From Gammaproteobacteria bacterium (lineage in GTDB: Bacteria > Pseudomonadota > Gammaproteobacteria > Thiohalomonadales > Thiohalomonadaceae), in NCBI GenBank assembly GCA_026196575.1, contig JAPHSX010000053.1, positions 1 through 64,000 of the forward strand: a DNA stretch of 64,000 bases, given 5' to 3'. The notes under the pieces were generated by a model. The model made no database searches, was not told where the DNA came from, and saw only the letters and a list, made by a program, of their open reading frames with translations. Position numbers and translations under genes: made by a program. Shown one piece after another: positions 9,328 through 19,010 of the stretch (the stretch's first letter is position 1; each line of letters opens with the position of its first letter).

Positions 9328-10417
9328 GCACGACCCCGCGGATCACGGCGAGGATCTCGTCGACCTGCTCGTCGGCCAGCTCGGGGAAGATCGGCAGCGA
9401 CATCACACGAGCAGCAACCGACTCGGTAACCGGCAGGGTCTGACCCTTGCAGCTCTCGGCAAAGACCTGCTGCTGGTGCAGCGGAATAGGGTAATAGACG
9501 GCACAGCCAATCTCCTTGGCGCGCAGAGCGGCCATGATGTCGTCGCGCCGGTCGGTCAGCAGGGCGTACTGGTGGTAGACATGCTTGCCAATGCCATCCT
9601 CGTGTGGCGGGGTGATCCCCATATCGGCCAGCGCCGCAGAGTAGCGGTGGCCGACACGGCGGCGCCCGGCGTTGTACTGATCGATGCGCTTGAGCTTGGC
9701 GCGCAGGATCACCGCCTGCAGCTCATCGAGGCGTGAGTTAAAGCCGAGTTCCGAGTGGTGGTACTGCTTCCAGCTGCCGTGGTTACGCAGTACCCGCAGG
9801 TGTTCGGCGATCTTCTCATCGTTGGTGGTGATGAGACCGCCATCGCCGAAGCAGCCGAGGTTCTTGCTGGGGAAAAAGCTAAAGGCCCCCACCTCCCCGA
9901 TGCTGCCGGTCTGCTTGCCGTCGATGTCGGCACCGAAGGACTGGGCGCAGTCCTCGACAATCTTCAGGTCGTGCTGGGTGGCGAGCGCCTGCAGGGCAGA
10001 CATGTCGGCGGGCTGCCCGAAGAGGTGGACCGGAATAATCGCCTTGGTCTTCTCGGTGATCGCGGCGGCCACCTGCTCCGGGTCGATGTTAAAGGTTCTG
10101 GGGTCGATATCGACAAATACCGGTCTAGCGCCGACGTAGAGGATCGCCTCGGCGGTGGCGATAAAGGTAAAGGGGGTGGTGATCACCTCATCCCCCTCCT
10201 TGACCCCGGCGGCGATGAGACCCAGGTGCAGGGCATCGGTGCCGGAGGCGCAGCCTACGGCATGCTTCACGCCGAGATAGGCGGCCGCCTCTTCCTCAAA
10301 GGCGCGTACATTCGGTCCGAGGATAAACTGCGTCGCCTCCAGCGCGGCCAGCAGCGCGCTGTCGATCTCCTCCTTAATCGCGTGGTACTGGCCCTTCAGG
10401 TTCACCATGGGGATCAT
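9320..10417 (-). CDS. gnnB: DegT/DnrJ/EryC1/StrS-family sugar aminotransferase, probable UDP-2-acetamido-3-keto-glucose 3-aminotransferase GnnB
   Basis: PLP-dependent aminotransferase of 365 residues. The GCASGTDALHL cofactor-phosphate segment, the EDCAQSFGA segment with the ring-stacking Asp, and the PLP lysine Lys185 in FFPSKNLGCFGDGG are all present. AGGAG 6 bases upstream supports the ATG at 10417. In Acidithiobacillus ferrooxidans, GnnA (oxidation at C3) and GnnB (transamination) make UDP-GlcNAc3N from genes lying between lpxA and lpxB; the same four genes are together here. The enzyme family is certain. The GnnB role is inferred from context; a WlbE-type role in another amino sugar is the alternative. 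Confidence 0.8.
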   Translation of the reverse strand: MIPMVNLKGQYHAIKEEIDSALLAALEATQFILGPNVRAFEEEAAAYLGVKHAVGCASGTDALHLGLIAAGVKEGDEVITTPFTFIATAEAILYVGARPVFVDIDPRTFNIDPEQVAAAITEKTKAIIPVHLFGQPADMSALQALATQHDLKIVEDCAQSFGADIDGKQTGSIGEVGAFSFFPSKNLGCFGDGGLITTNDEKIAEHLRVLRNHGSWKQYHHSELGFNSRLDELQAVILRAKLKRIDQYNAGRRRVGHRYSAALADMGITPPHEDGIGKHVYHQYALLTDRRDDIMAALRAKEIGCAVYYPIPLHQQQVFAESCKGQTLPVTESVAARVMSLPIFPELADEQVDEILAVIRGVVLG

Positions 10418-10438
10418 TAGTCTCTCTCCTGGAAAGTG

Positions 10439-11383
10439 TTACGAATTCTGCTTGAGCAGTTCGCTGATGCGAATGGCCGTGTCGAGCGCCTGGCGCCCAT
10501 CCTCGCCGCTTACCGGCGGTGGGGTGTGGGTGGCGATGGCGTGCAGGAAGGCCTCGGCCTCGGCCATGATGGCGTCGGAGTTGTCGAAGATCGACTCCTC
10601 GGAGAGGATCTCGGGGATCCCCGGGAACATCTCCTTTAACCCCTTGCGGTGCACGCTCAGCACCTTGTCCTGAAAGTCGATGGAGATATAGGCGTCGGGC
10701 TGGAAGATGCGCATCTTGCGCTGCGGTTTCATGCTCACCCGGCTGGCGGTGACGTTGGCGACACAGCCGCTCTCAAAGGTGATGCGGGCGTTGGCGATGT
10801 CGTGCTCTTTGGTCAGTACCGAGACGCCGTTGGCGGCGATGTGGGCAATGGGGGAGCGTACCAGATTCTGGATGATGTCGATGTCGTGGATCATCAGATC
10901 CAGCACCACGTTGACGTCGGCGCCGCGCGGGTTGAACGGGGCGAGGCGGTGCGACTCGATGAACTGCGGCTTCGTCAGCACCGGCTGCAGCGCCAGCACC
11001 GCCGAGTTGAAGCGCTCCAGGTGGCCGATCTGCAGCACCAGGTGTTTCTGCGCGGCGATGGCGATGAGCTCGTCGGCCTCGGCCACGGTGACGGTCATCG
11101 GCTTTTCCAGCAGCACGTGGATGCCGTGCTCCAGACACTCCTTCGCCACCGAGTAGTGGAGCTGGGTGGGGACCACGATGCTCACCGCATCGACCTTGCC
11201 GAACAGCTCACGGTAGTCGGTGAAGGCCTGGGTGTGGCACTCGGTGGCGACCCGCTGCGCATTCTCGGCATTGGCATCGGCCACACCCACCAGTTCGGCA
11301 CTGTCGAGGGCGGCATATTTTTGCGCATGAAAGCGGCCAAGATAGCCGACGCCGATGACGGCGGTTTTCAACGGGGTGTTCAC
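10439..11383 (-). CDS. gnnA: Gfo/Idh/MocA-family NAD-dependent sugar dehydrogenase, probable UDP-GlcNAc 3-dehydrogenase GnnA
   Basis: Oxidoreductase of 314 residues. The Rossmann motif GVGYLG lies at residues 11-16, the family EKP triad at 93-95 (LLEKPMTV), and the active-site region LDLMIHDIDI in the C-terminal domain. The start is GTG (MNTPLKTAVIG) with AGGA 8 bases upstream. It is the first gene of the gnnA-gnnB-lpxB operon, with 21 bases between it and gnnB. The likely reaction is oxidation of UDP-GlcNAc at C3 to the 3-keto sugar, which GnnB then aminates. The family is clear; the substrate is inferred from the lpx neighbours. Confidence 0.78.
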   Translation of the reverse strand: MNTPLKTAVIGVGYLGRFHAQKYAALDSAELVGVADANAENAQRVATECHTQAFTDYRELFGKVDAVSIVVPTQLHYSVAKECLEHGIHVLLEKPMTVTVAEADELIAIAAQKHLVLQIGHLERFNSAVLALQPVLTKPQFIESHRLAPFNPRGADVNVVLDLMIHDIDIIQNLVRSPIAHIAANGVSVLTKEHDIANARITFESGCVANVTASRVSMKPQRKMRIFQPDAYISIDFQDKVLSVHRKGLKEMFPGIPEILSEESIFDNSDAIMAEAEAFLHAIATHTPPPVSGEDGRQALDTAIRISELLKQNS

Positions 11384-11563
11384 GATAGTGATCCTGCAAA
11401 AAGAGGGCGGAAATTGCCGCGCATGTTCGCACTTAATAGGTGATAAATCAATTAGTTAATGTGATATGGCGATGCGGCAACAGTGCGTGGTGCGCCACTC
11501 GGGAGAGGCCGTTCCGGGTGCTCTATTGCACGGAGCAGGGGTGTGAGTTGAGCTCCCCTGTCT

Positions 11564-14356
11564 CTACCCCGTGTTGCGCATCCCCGCCGCGATGGCGTTA
11601 ATCGAGCGCAGCAGCGGCTCCAGCCAGAGATCACGTTCCGCCTCGCTCAGGGCCTCATCACGATAGCGCTTGAGCAGGGTGATCTGGATGTGGTTGAGCG
11701 GATCCAGATAGGGCTCGCGCCGGGCGAGCGAGAGCCCCAGTACCGGGCTCTCTTCCAGCAGTGTTTTAATCTGCGCCACCTTGAAGATATTGCGGGTGGT
11801 CTGCTCGTATTCCGCTTTAATCAGGCCGTAGACTCGCTGTGCCACCAGCGGATCGTCGCACAGCTCGGCGTACTCGGTGGCGATACGCATCTCCGCCTTG
11901 AACAGTGCCATCTGGGTGTTGCTCAACAGGGCGTGAAAGAAGGGCCACCGCTTGTACATCTCCTGCAGCTTTTCCAGCCGCTGCGCATCCTTGCCCAGCC
12001 ACTTTTTCAGTGATGAACCGATGCCGTACCAGGCGGGGAGGGTGTGGCGCGACTGTGCCCAGCCGAAGACCCAGGCGATGGCGCGCACCGAGGATTTGGA
12101 GCGATCCCCCTTCTTGCGGTGCGAGGGGCGCGAGCCGATGTTGAGCAGGCCGATCTCGGTGACCGGGGTCGCCTCATAGAAGTAGTCGAGAAAGCCCTCG
12201 GTGTTGTCGGTAAGGTCACGGTAGGTCTCCTCACCGATGGTGGCCAGCTCGTGCATCACGGCCAGATACTCCTCATTGTCCGCGCCGGGCGGCGTGATGA
12301 GGCAGCGACTCGCCTTGAGCAGTCCGGAGACCCCCATGGTCAGCTCGTAGACGGCAGTCTCCAGATTGCTGTACTTGCTGGAGAGTACCTCGCCCTGCTC
12401 GGTGAATTTGATCTCGCCATGCACCGTGCCCGCCGGTTGCGAGAGGATTGACTCATAGGTGGGACCGCCGCCACGGCCAATGGTGCCGCCGCGGCCGTGG
12501 AACAGGCGCAGTGCTACGCCGTGTCCGTTGGTGAGGGCCGTGATCTGCTTTTGTGCCTGATAGAGATTCCAGCCGGAGGCGAGAATGCCGCCATCCTTGC
12601 AGGAGTCGGAGTAGCCGAGCATCACCTCCTGGGTGTTGCCGGCACTTTGCAGCAGCACGGCGTAGATGGGGTTTTCGAGCAGCGCCTGCATTACCGGTTT
12701 GATGTGTTCCAGATCCTCGATGGTCTCGAACAGAGGACTGATGCTGATGTCACAGAACCAGCGGTCACCGTTCATCCCGGCAAGACCGGCCTGGCGGGCG
12801 AGTAGCATCACCTCCATCACATGGCTGGCGGCGTGGGTCATGGAGATGACGTAGCTGCCAAAGGCGTTGAGGCTGACTTCACGGCGCATGCGCGCCATCA
12901 CATCAAAGACATCAAGGGTCTGCAGGGTGGGGGCGGAGAGCGCGGTGCGATCGATATTCAGGCTCTCGGCACGGCCGATGAGATCACCCAGCACCGAGAG
13001 GCGTTGCGGTTCGCTGAGGGTGTGGTAATCGATGGCGTCGGTCTGATTGGCCAGCAGCTCGGCCACCGCCTCGGTGTGGCGCCCCGACTCCTGGCGCACG
13101 TCGAGGTGCACCAGATAGAAGCCGAAGGTGTCGGCCAGACGGATGAGGTCGCGCAGATCGCCGTTGGCGATATTGGCATCGCCGTGGCTGAGCAGGGAGT
13201 GGTAGATCTGGTTGAGATCGGCGCAAAACTCCTGCTCGGTGCGGTAGGCGCCGTGGTGCGGGTTGCTCTCGTTACCGGCCATGCGTGCATCGACCAGATG
13301 CAGGTTTTCACGCAGGCGGTGGCGCATGATGTAGAGCTTGCGCCGATAGGGTTCGGTGCCGAAGCGTTCCGGTTTGTCGCTGAAGACTTCGGGATGGGCC
13401 GCTACGTCGCGCTCCAGGCCGGAGAGGAAGGCATCGCTGGGGGTACAGAGCAGGCTGGAGTGGGTGAGGAAGTGGCTCAGGCCGGTGATGCGGCGAATGT
13501 ACTCGCGCAGGATCTCGCGGTGTTGCAACCGCACCGCCAACGCCGTGGTCTCGGGGGTGACATAGGGGTTGCCGTCGCGATCACCGCCAATCCACGAGCC
13601 GAACTTGAAGAAGTTGGGGATCCTGATCTCGGCATCGGCACCGTAGATGCGGTGGATCGCCTTCTCCATCTTGCGGTAGGTCTCGGGGATCGCACTGAAC
13701 AGGCTTTCGCGAAAGTAGAAGAGCCCGTTTTTAATCTCGTCACGTACCTCCGGCTTCTGCGTACGCACCTCGTCGGTCTTCCACAGGATCTGGATGTCAG
13801 TGTGCAGCTGGCGGATGATGGCATCCTTATCTTCCTGGCCCAGGCGCGGGTCGTTGAGTCGTTCGCTGGTAAGGAAGATGCGGCGCAGGTTCTCCAGTAC
13901 GGTGCGCCGTTTGGCCTCGGTGGGGTGGGCGGTGAAGACCGGCATATAGGCGAGGCGATCCAGCACCCCCTGCAGCTGCTCCAGCGTGATGCCGTCGCGG
14001 TTGAACTCGCGCAGCACCGAATCGAAGGAGCCGGTCCACAGCGGGCCGCCGCTGCGCACCTGACGGCGGCGCTGACGGTGCAGATGGGCCTCCTCGGCGA
14101 TATTGACCAGGCTGAAGTAGAGACTGAAGGCGCGCACCACATGCACCAGGGTGTCGGCATCCAATCCCGCCACAAAGGTCGCCAGCTTGCGGCGTCTAAT
14201 GGCATTTTCGCGTTTGCGCAGGCTCAGATACCCCTTGCGCAGGGTCTCCACCGCCTCCAGCACATGGCTGCCGGCCTGAGCCTCCAGTACCTGTCCCAGA
14301 AGATTGCCGAACAACTTGACCCGGGCACGTAGTGTCTTGTCGCTGATAACTGTCAT
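11564..14356 (-). CDS. ppc: Phosphoenolpyruvate carboxylase
   Basis: Anaplerotic enzyme making oxaloacetate from PEP and bicarbonate. It has 930 residues from the ATG at 14356. The frame is open to 14428, but a TATAAT box at 14439-14444 puts the likely transcript start too close for that longer form. The catalytic FTAHPTEAKRRT segment holds His144. The glycine-rich mobile loop FHGRGGTIGRGGGPT is present, and the C-terminus ends in MRNTG as in other bacterial enzymes. It is transcribed divergently from pgi. Confidence 0.96.
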   Translation of the reverse strand: MTVISDKTLRARVKLFGNLLGQVLEAQAGSHVLEAVETLRKGYLSLRKRENAIRRRKLATFVAGLDADTLVHVVRAFSLYFSLVNIAEEAHLHRQRRRQVRSGGPLWTGSFDSVLREFNRDGITLEQLQGVLDRLAYMPVFTAHPTEAKRRTVLENLRRIFLTSERLNDPRLGQEDKDAIIRQLHTDIQILWKTDEVRTQKPEVRDEIKNGLFYFRESLFSAIPETYRKMEKAIHRIYGADAEIRIPNFFKFGSWIGGDRDGNPYVTPETTALAVRLQHREILREYIRRITGLSHFLTHSSLLCTPSDAFLSGLERDVAAHPEVFSDKPERFGTEPYRRKLYIMRHRLRENLHLVDARMAGNESNPHHGAYRTEQEFCADLNQIYHSLLSHGDANIANGDLRDLIRLADTFGFYLVHLDVRQESGRHTEAVAELLANQTDAIDYHTLSEPQRLSVLGDLIGRAESLNIDRTALSAPTLQTLDVFDVMARMRREVSLNAFGSYVISMTHAASHVMEVMLLARQAGLAGMNGDRWFCDISISPLFETIEDLEHIKPVMQALLENPIYAVLLQSAGNTQEVMLGYSDSCKDGGILASGWNLYQAQKQITALTNGHGVALRLFHGRGGTIGRGGGPTYESILSQPAGTVHGEIKFTEQGEVLSSKYSNLETAVYELTMGVSGLLKASRCLITPPGADNEEYLAVMHELATIGEETYRDLTDNTEGFLDYFYEATPVTEIGLLNIGSRPSHRKKGDRSKSSVRAIAWVFGWAQSRHTLPAWYGIGSSLKKWLGKDAQRLEKLQEMYKRWPFFHALLSNTQMALFKAEMRIATEYAELCDDPLVAQRVYGLIKAEYEQTTRNIFKVAQIKTLLEESPVLGLSLARREPYLDPLNHIQITLLKRYRDEALSEAERDLWLEPLLRSINAIAAGMRNTG

Positions 14357-14398
14357 GTGGAGCGTTTGCACCTTCAGTTTGCGTAGTCTCTGTTTTCG

Positions 14399-14414
14399 GA
14401 CCGCCAGTGGCGGT
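14399..14414 (-). other. Small perfect inverted repeat in the ppc leader
   Basis: ACCGCC-AGT-GGCGGT (14400-14414) can form a 6-bp hairpin in the untranslated leader of ppc. It has no T-run, so it is not a terminator in either direction. Function unknown. Confidence 0.3.
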
Positions 14415-14438
14415 TTACCGCAAAACACAAAGCCGGGG

Positions 14439-14444
14439 ATTATA
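14439..14444 (-). promoter_or_regulatory. Probable -10 box of ppc
   Basis: A perfect TATAAT reads toward ppc, about 83 bases before its ATG. No good -35 hexamer is seen at 16-18 bases (AGGCAA and GGCAAC are the candidates). The position argues against the longer ppc frame. Confidence 0.4.
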
Positions 14445-14569
14445 ACCCAAATTGGGGGAGGGTTGCCTGCCTGTCAGCATGCGACGCCCGCTCGGGGTGC
14501 CGGGTGTTGTGCCATTGCGGTTATACTCGCTAAAGTTTGGCACGGACCAACTAAAAGGATGAATCATAA

Positions 14570-16243
14570 ATGGTGTTTACGGCACAGTTATCGGCGGAGG
14601 GGCACACCGCACTGGGGCGTTCGACCGCCTGGCGGGCGTTGTACCGCCATTTCGAGGGGGCGGCAGGGGTGCATCTGCGCCGCTTGTTTGTCGATGACCC
14701 ACATCGCTTCGATAAATATTCCATCCATTTCAACGATATCCTGCTCGACTATTCGAAAAATATCGTCACCGGCGAGACCATGTCATTGCTCTTCAAGTTG
14801 GCGCGCGAGGCCAGGGTCAGTGACTGGACGCAGCAGATGTTCAGTGGCCAGCCGATTAACTTTACCGAGAAGCGGCCGGCCCTGCATGTTGCCTTGCGTA
14901 ACCGCAGCAATACCCCGATCCGCGTTAGTGGCGAGGATGTGATGCCCGAGGTGAACCGGGTGCTGGAGAAGATGAAGCACTTCTGCAGCAAGGTGCAGGG
15001 CGGGGCTTGGCGCGGCTACACCGGCAAGCGGATCACGGATGTGGTGAACATCGGTATCGGCGGCTCCGACCTTGGGCCGAAGATGGTCACTGAGGCGCTC
15101 AAACCCTATGCCCACGGTGCGCTGCAGGTGCATTACGTCTCCAATGTGGATGGTACCCATGTGGCCGAAGAGATGCGGCGGTTGAATCCGGAGACCACCC
15201 TCTTTATCGTCTCCTCCAAGAGTTTTACTACCCAGGAGACCCTGACCAATGCCCACACCGCACGGCGCTGGCTGGTGGAACAGCTGCACGACGAGGCGGC
15301 GGTGGCCAGCCACTTTGTGGCGGTTTCGACCAATACCGAGGCGGTGGAAGCCTTCGGTATTGATAGTGAAAACATGTTTGAATTCTGGGACTGGGTCGGT
15401 GGGCGCTATTCACTCTGGTCAGCGATTGGCCTCTCCATCGCCCTCTATTTGGGCTTTGAGCAGTATGAGGCACTATTGAGTGGCGCCCATGCCATGGATC
15501 AACATTTTCTGCGTACCCCGCTGGAGCAGAATCTGCCGGTGGTGCTGGCACTGTTGGGGATTTGGTATAGCTCCTTTTTCGGTGCTGAGACTCAGGCGAT
15601 CCTCCCCTACGACCAGTACCTAAACCGTTTCACTGCCTATCTGCAACAGGCCGACATGGAGAGCAATGGCAAACGGATTGATCGCGATGGCGCGGTGGTG
15701 GACTACGCGACGGGGCCCATCATCTGGGGCGAGTCGGGCACCAATGGCCAGCACGCCTTCTATCAGTTGATTCACCAGGGCACCAAGCTGATCCCTGTCG
15801 ACTTTATGGCCCCGGTGGAGACACACAATCCGCTGGGTGAGCACCACACCATTTTGCTGGCCAACTTCTTCTCGCAGAGTGAGGCGCTGATGCTGGGGCG
15901 CACCGAGGCGCAGGCGCGTGAGGAGTTGACGGCAAGGGGTCTGGCGGGCGAGGAGCTGGAGGAGTTGTTACCACATGTGATCTTCCCCGGTAATCGTCCC
16001 AGCAATTCGATTATGTTTCGCAAGCTCACCCCCTATACCCTGGGGTCGCTGATCGCCATGTACGAGCACAAGATCTTTGTTCAGGGCGTTATCTGGCGCA
16101 TCAATTCATTTGATCAGTGGGGGGTGGAGCTGGGCAAGCAGCTGGCGCAGAGCATTCAGCACCGTCTGCATGATGACGAGCCGGTGGTTGACCATGACGC
16201 CTCTACCAATGGCCTCATTAACTACTACAAAAAGAATCGCTAA
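14570..16243 (+). CDS. pgi: Glucose-6-phosphate isomerase
   Basis: Interconverts glucose 6-phosphate and fructose 6-phosphate in glycolysis and gluconeogenesis. The 557-residue length fits the long bacterial/eukaryotic type. Family segments [48 protein letters not shown] (catalytic Glu and His) and the C-terminal [14 protein letters not shown] (catalytic Lys) are all present. AAGGA lies 10 bases before the ATG. The last 4 bases overlap the end of the convergent TRAP permease gene. Confidence 0.97.
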   Translation: MVFTAQLSAEGHTALGRSTAWRALYRHFEGAAGVHLRRLFVDDPHRFDKYSIHFNDILLDYSKNIVTGETMSLLFKLAREARVSDWTQQMFSGQPINFTEKRPALHVALRNRSNTPIRVSGEDVMPEVNRVLEKMKHFCSKVQGGAWRGYTGKRITDVVNIGIGGSDLGPKMVTEALKPYAHGALQVHYVSNVDGTHVAEEMRRLNPETTLFIVSSKSFTTQETLTNAHTARRWLVEQLHDEAAVASHFVAVSTNTEAVEAFGIDSENMFEFWDWVGGRYSLWSAIGLSIALYLGFEQYEALLSGAHAMDQHFLRTPLEQNLPVVLALLGIWYSSFFGAETQAILPYDQYLNRFTAYLQQADMESNGKRIDRDGAVVDYATGPIIWGESGTNGQHAFYQLIHQGTKLIPVDFMAPVETHNPLGEHHTILLANFFSQSEALMLGRTEAQAREELTARGLAGEELEELLPHVIFPGNRPSNSIMFRKLTPYTLGSLIAMYEHKIFVQGVIWRINSFDQWGVELGKQLAQSIQHRLHDDEPVVDHDASTNGLINYYKKNR

Positions 16244-17517
16244 CGCCCCGGCAACCACAGCGACAGCCCCGGCCAGTAGGTGATGATCAGTACACAGCCG
16301 AAGAGCAGGAAGAAGAAGGGGAGGGTAGAGCGGTAGAGCTGACTTACCGGGCGGTTGAAGCGGAAGCTGGCGATGAAGAGATTCATCCCCACCGGCGGGG
16401 TGAAATAGCCGATCTGCATGTTGGCGAGGAAGATAATGCCAAGGTGTACCGGATCGATACCGTAGCCAATGGCCACCGGCAGCAGCAGCGGCACCATCAG
16501 CACCAGTGCCGAGAAGATATCGAGCATGGTGCCAAGTAGCAGCAGGAAGATATTGAGCAGGATGAGGAAGGTGTATTTGTCGGAGATATTGGCGCTGATG
16601 AAGTCGAATAGCTGGCTGGGAATCTGCGCGTCGATGAGGTAGTTTGTGGAGGCGAGCGAGACGCCGAGGATCACCAGAATCGCCCCCACCATCACCATCG
16701 ATTCGCGCACTATACGCGGCAGTTGCCGCAGCGGGATCTCCCGGTAGATGAAGATCTCGATCAGCAGCACATAGATCACCGTCACCGCCGCCGCCTCGGA
16801 GACCGCAAAGTAGCCGCTGTAGATCCCGCCAAGTACGATAAGCGGCAGCGGCAGCTCCCATATCGCCTCGCGCAATGCCGCCTTTGCCTCACCCCAGTCG
16901 AAGGGTTGGGTGTGGCGTACCTTGCTGCTCCAGATGCTCCAGGCGGAGAGCAGCGTCAGCATCAGCAACCCCGGCAGGATACCGGCGAGAAACAGCTCAT
17001 CGATGCTCAGTGGTTTGCCCACCCCCAGCTGTTGCACGATGATGCCGTAGAGGATCAGCGGCAGCGAGGGGGCGAAGAGCAGACCGAGGCTGCCCGAGGT
17101 GGTGATGAGGCCGAGGCTGAAGTTCTCCTTGTAGCCGGCCTTCATCAGCGCCGGGTAGAGCAGGGCGCCGAGGGCGACGATGGTCACCCCCGAGGCCCCG
17201 GTGAAGGCGGTGAAGAGGGCGCAGGCGCTAAGGGCGACGATCGCCAGCCCGCCGTGCATCCACCCCAGCAGTGCCTGGGTCACCCGCACCAGACGGAGGG
17301 GGGCGCGGCTCTCGCTCAGCAGATAACCGGCGAAGGTGAAGAGCGGTATGGCGAGCAGGATCGGCATCTCGGCGAGACGGTAGAACTCGATCGCCATGAT
17401 CGAGAGATCCAGCTCCTCGCGGTAGAAGCCGAGCATTGCGCTGGCGGCGATCACCGCGAACAGCGGCGCGCCGAGCAGGGCAATGGCCAGCAGCAGGAGG
17501 GCAATGGCGAGGGTCAT
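16240..17517 (-). CDS. TRAP transporter large permease (DctM family)
   Basis: Twelve-helix membrane subunit that carries out sodium-driven uptake in TRAP transporters. From the ATG at 17517 it has 425 residues, nearly all hydrophobic helices, with family stretches such as [17 protein letters not shown] and [16 protein letters not shown], and NPPVGMNL-like [10 protein letters not shown] near the C-terminus. The frame is open further upstream inside the small-permease gene, but the ATGA overlap with that gene's stop marks the real start. Last gene of the tatT-dctP-dctQ-dctM operon. Confidence 0.92.
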   Translation of the reverse strand: MTLAIALLLLAIALLGAPLFAVIAASAMLGFYREELDLSIMAIEFYRLAEMPILLAIPLFTFAGYLLSESRAPLRLVRVTQALLGWMHGGLAIVALSACALFTAFTGASGVTIVALGALLYPALMKAGYKENFSLGLITTSGSLGLLFAPSLPLILYGIIVQQLGVGKPLSIDELFLAGILPGLLMLTLLSAWSIWSSKVRHTQPFDWGEAKAALREAIWELPLPLIVLGGIYSGYFAVSEAAAVTVIYVLLIEIFIYREIPLRQLPRIVRESMVMVGAILVILGVSLASTNYLIDAQIPSQLFDFISANISDKYTFLILLNIFLLLLGTMLDIFSALVLMVPLLLPVAIGYGIDPVHLGIIFLANMQIGYFTPPVGMNLFIASFRFNRPVSQLYRSTLPFFFLLFGCVLIITYWPGLSLWLPGR

Positions 17518-17987
17518 TCCGGCGCCTCGTCTTTGCGCAGGAATAAAAGCAGGGTGAAGCGCAGCGTCATCACCGCAAATCCCAGGGGCAGGATCGACTC
17601 GGCCACCCAGGTCGGGATGTGTTGCAGCAGCATATTGCCATCTTGCCACTCACTATGGACAAAGCGTCCGCTGTGCCAGGCGAGCAGGCCGCACACCACG
17701 GCGCTGAAGAGGTGGTTGAGGCGTGCCGCGCGACGGCGCCAGAGGGGGGGGAGGTAGCGGGAGAGCAGGTCGATGCGGATGTGGCGATCCTGCTGGGTGG
17801 CAATCATCGCCCCCACCATTCCCACCCATAACACCAGCACCCGCAGGAGCGGGTCGCTCCAGCTGATGCCGCTATCGAACAGGTTGCGCAATACAATCTG
17901 CCCGCCCGCCAGCGTGATCATCAGCGTCAGCAGCAGCACCAATAGGCCGTTTTCAAGATGGCGAACGGTGTGCAGCAGGCGCGCCAT
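17514..17987 (-). CDS. TRAP transporter small permease (DctQ family)
   Basis: Four-helix membrane partner of the large permease. It has 157 residues, with hydrophobic segments at about 13-35, 47-65, 86-105 and 125-150, and the family stretch DPLLRVLVLWVGMVGA followed by HIRID. It starts 5 bases after the binding-protein stop, with no clear ribosome site of its own, so it probably depends on translational coupling. Its stop overlaps the dctM start by 4 bases. Confidence 0.88.
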   Translation of the reverse strand: MARLLHTVRHLENGLLVLLLTLMITLAGGQIVLRNLFDSGISWSDPLLRVLVLWVGMVGAMIATQQDRHIRIDLLSRYLPPLWRRRAARLNHLFSAVVCGLLAWHSGRFVHSEWQDGNMLLQHIPTWVAESILPLGFAVMTLRFTLLLFLRKDEAPE

Positions 17988-17992
17988 GGTGG

Positions 17993-18994
17993 TTACGGTG
18001 CCGTCTTGCGCTGGCGAAACTCCTGCAGATGGTCCTGCAACTGTTTCAATATTGCCGGGTCGAACAGCCCCTGTTGCAGCAGCCGCTGCATGGCGCTGTC
18101 GAGGCTGGCGCGCCAGCGCTGTGTCTCGGTCTCGTCCGGCGTTACAAAGCCGATCCCCTGTTGTTGCAACGCCGCCATGGCACTCTGGTTGTCGTTGCGG
18201 TTGAGGTGGTCGAGTCGTTCGAAGACGCCACTCATCACCTGGTGGACGATCTGCTGATCCTCCGCGCTCAGTTTCTCAAACTGCTTGGCACTCACCACCA
18301 TGCTGCCGTAGAGGTACATCAGCGGTGAGTCGGTGAGGTGCTTTACCCGGGTGTGCCACTGCAGGGCGATAGCCCCCATGGCAGAGCTGGCGACGGTGTC
18401 GATGAGTCCGGTCTGCAGCGCGGTGAGCACATCGGTCAGCGGCAACGAGATGGGCGAGACGCCGCTCGCCTCGAAGGCGGCACGGCTGATCTCATCACCC
18501 TCGGGCACCCATACCTTGAGTCCCTTGAGGTCATCAATACCGCCCACCGGTGACTTGGACATCAGATAGGCAAAGCCTCCCTCGCTGATACCAAAGCTGA
18601 CGTAACCCCGCTCCTTCATGCCGGTCAGCAGCACCGGGTCCATCAGCCGGCGGGCGTAGTCCACCTCCGCGTAATTGTGAAAGATGAAGGGGATGGTATA
18701 GACCTGTGCATCGGGGTAGATCATTGCCAGGCCGCCGCCGGTCAGCGCGCCGCCGTGCAGTTGTCCCACCCGCATCTTGCGCAGCACGCTCTTGTCGTTG
18801 CCCATGATGCCGCCGGGATAGAAGCGAAACTCGACCCGCCCATCGGTGCGTTTATTGATCTCCTCGGCCCCGGCGCGCATCTCCTTCATCCAGCTGGTGC
18901 CGTCCGGGGCGAGACTGGCGATCTTGAAGGTGGTGGCGGCGTGCGTCAGTGGCATGGCCGTGAGCAGAAAGAGGGTGAGGAGATATCGCAGCAT
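17993..18994 (-). CDS. TRAP transporter periplasmic solute-binding protein (DctP/TatP family)
   Basis: Periplasmic ligand receptor of the TRAP system, 333 residues from the ATG at 18994, with a signal peptide ending about at PLTHA. The DctP fold is seen in the PDGTSWMKEMRAGAEEI start and the DVLTALQTGLIDTVASS segment. At the place where most DctP proteins carry the ligand-carboxylate Arg (LK-x-RVP), this one has Trp162 (GLKVWVPEGDE), so a classical carboxylate clamp is not expected. The ligand is unknown. The preceding TatT gene suggests a TPR-associated TRAP transporter. Confidence 0.9.
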   Translation of the reverse strand: MLRYLLTLFLLTAMPLTHAATTFKIASLAPDGTSWMKEMRAGAEEINKRTDGRVEFRFYPGGIMGNDKSVLRKMRVGQLHGGALTGGGLAMIYPDAQVYTIPFIFHNYAEVDYARRLMDPVLLTGMKERGYVSFGISEGGFAYLMSKSPVGGIDDLKGLKVWVPEGDEISRAAFEASGVSPISLPLTDVLTALQTGLIDTVASSAMGAIALQWHTRVKHLTDSPLMYLYGSMVVSAKQFEKLSAEDQQIVHQVMSGVFERLDHLNRNDNQSAMAALQQQGIGFVTPDETETQRWRASLDSAMQRLLQQGLFDPAILKQLQDHLQEFRQRKTAP

Positions 18995-19010
18995 GGAGGT
19001 AAAAACCTTT

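Noticed and set aside
12821..14332. Plus-strand open frame of 503 codons across ppc
   Set aside because: Antisense shadow of ppc, whose catalytic motifs are all intact on the minus strand.
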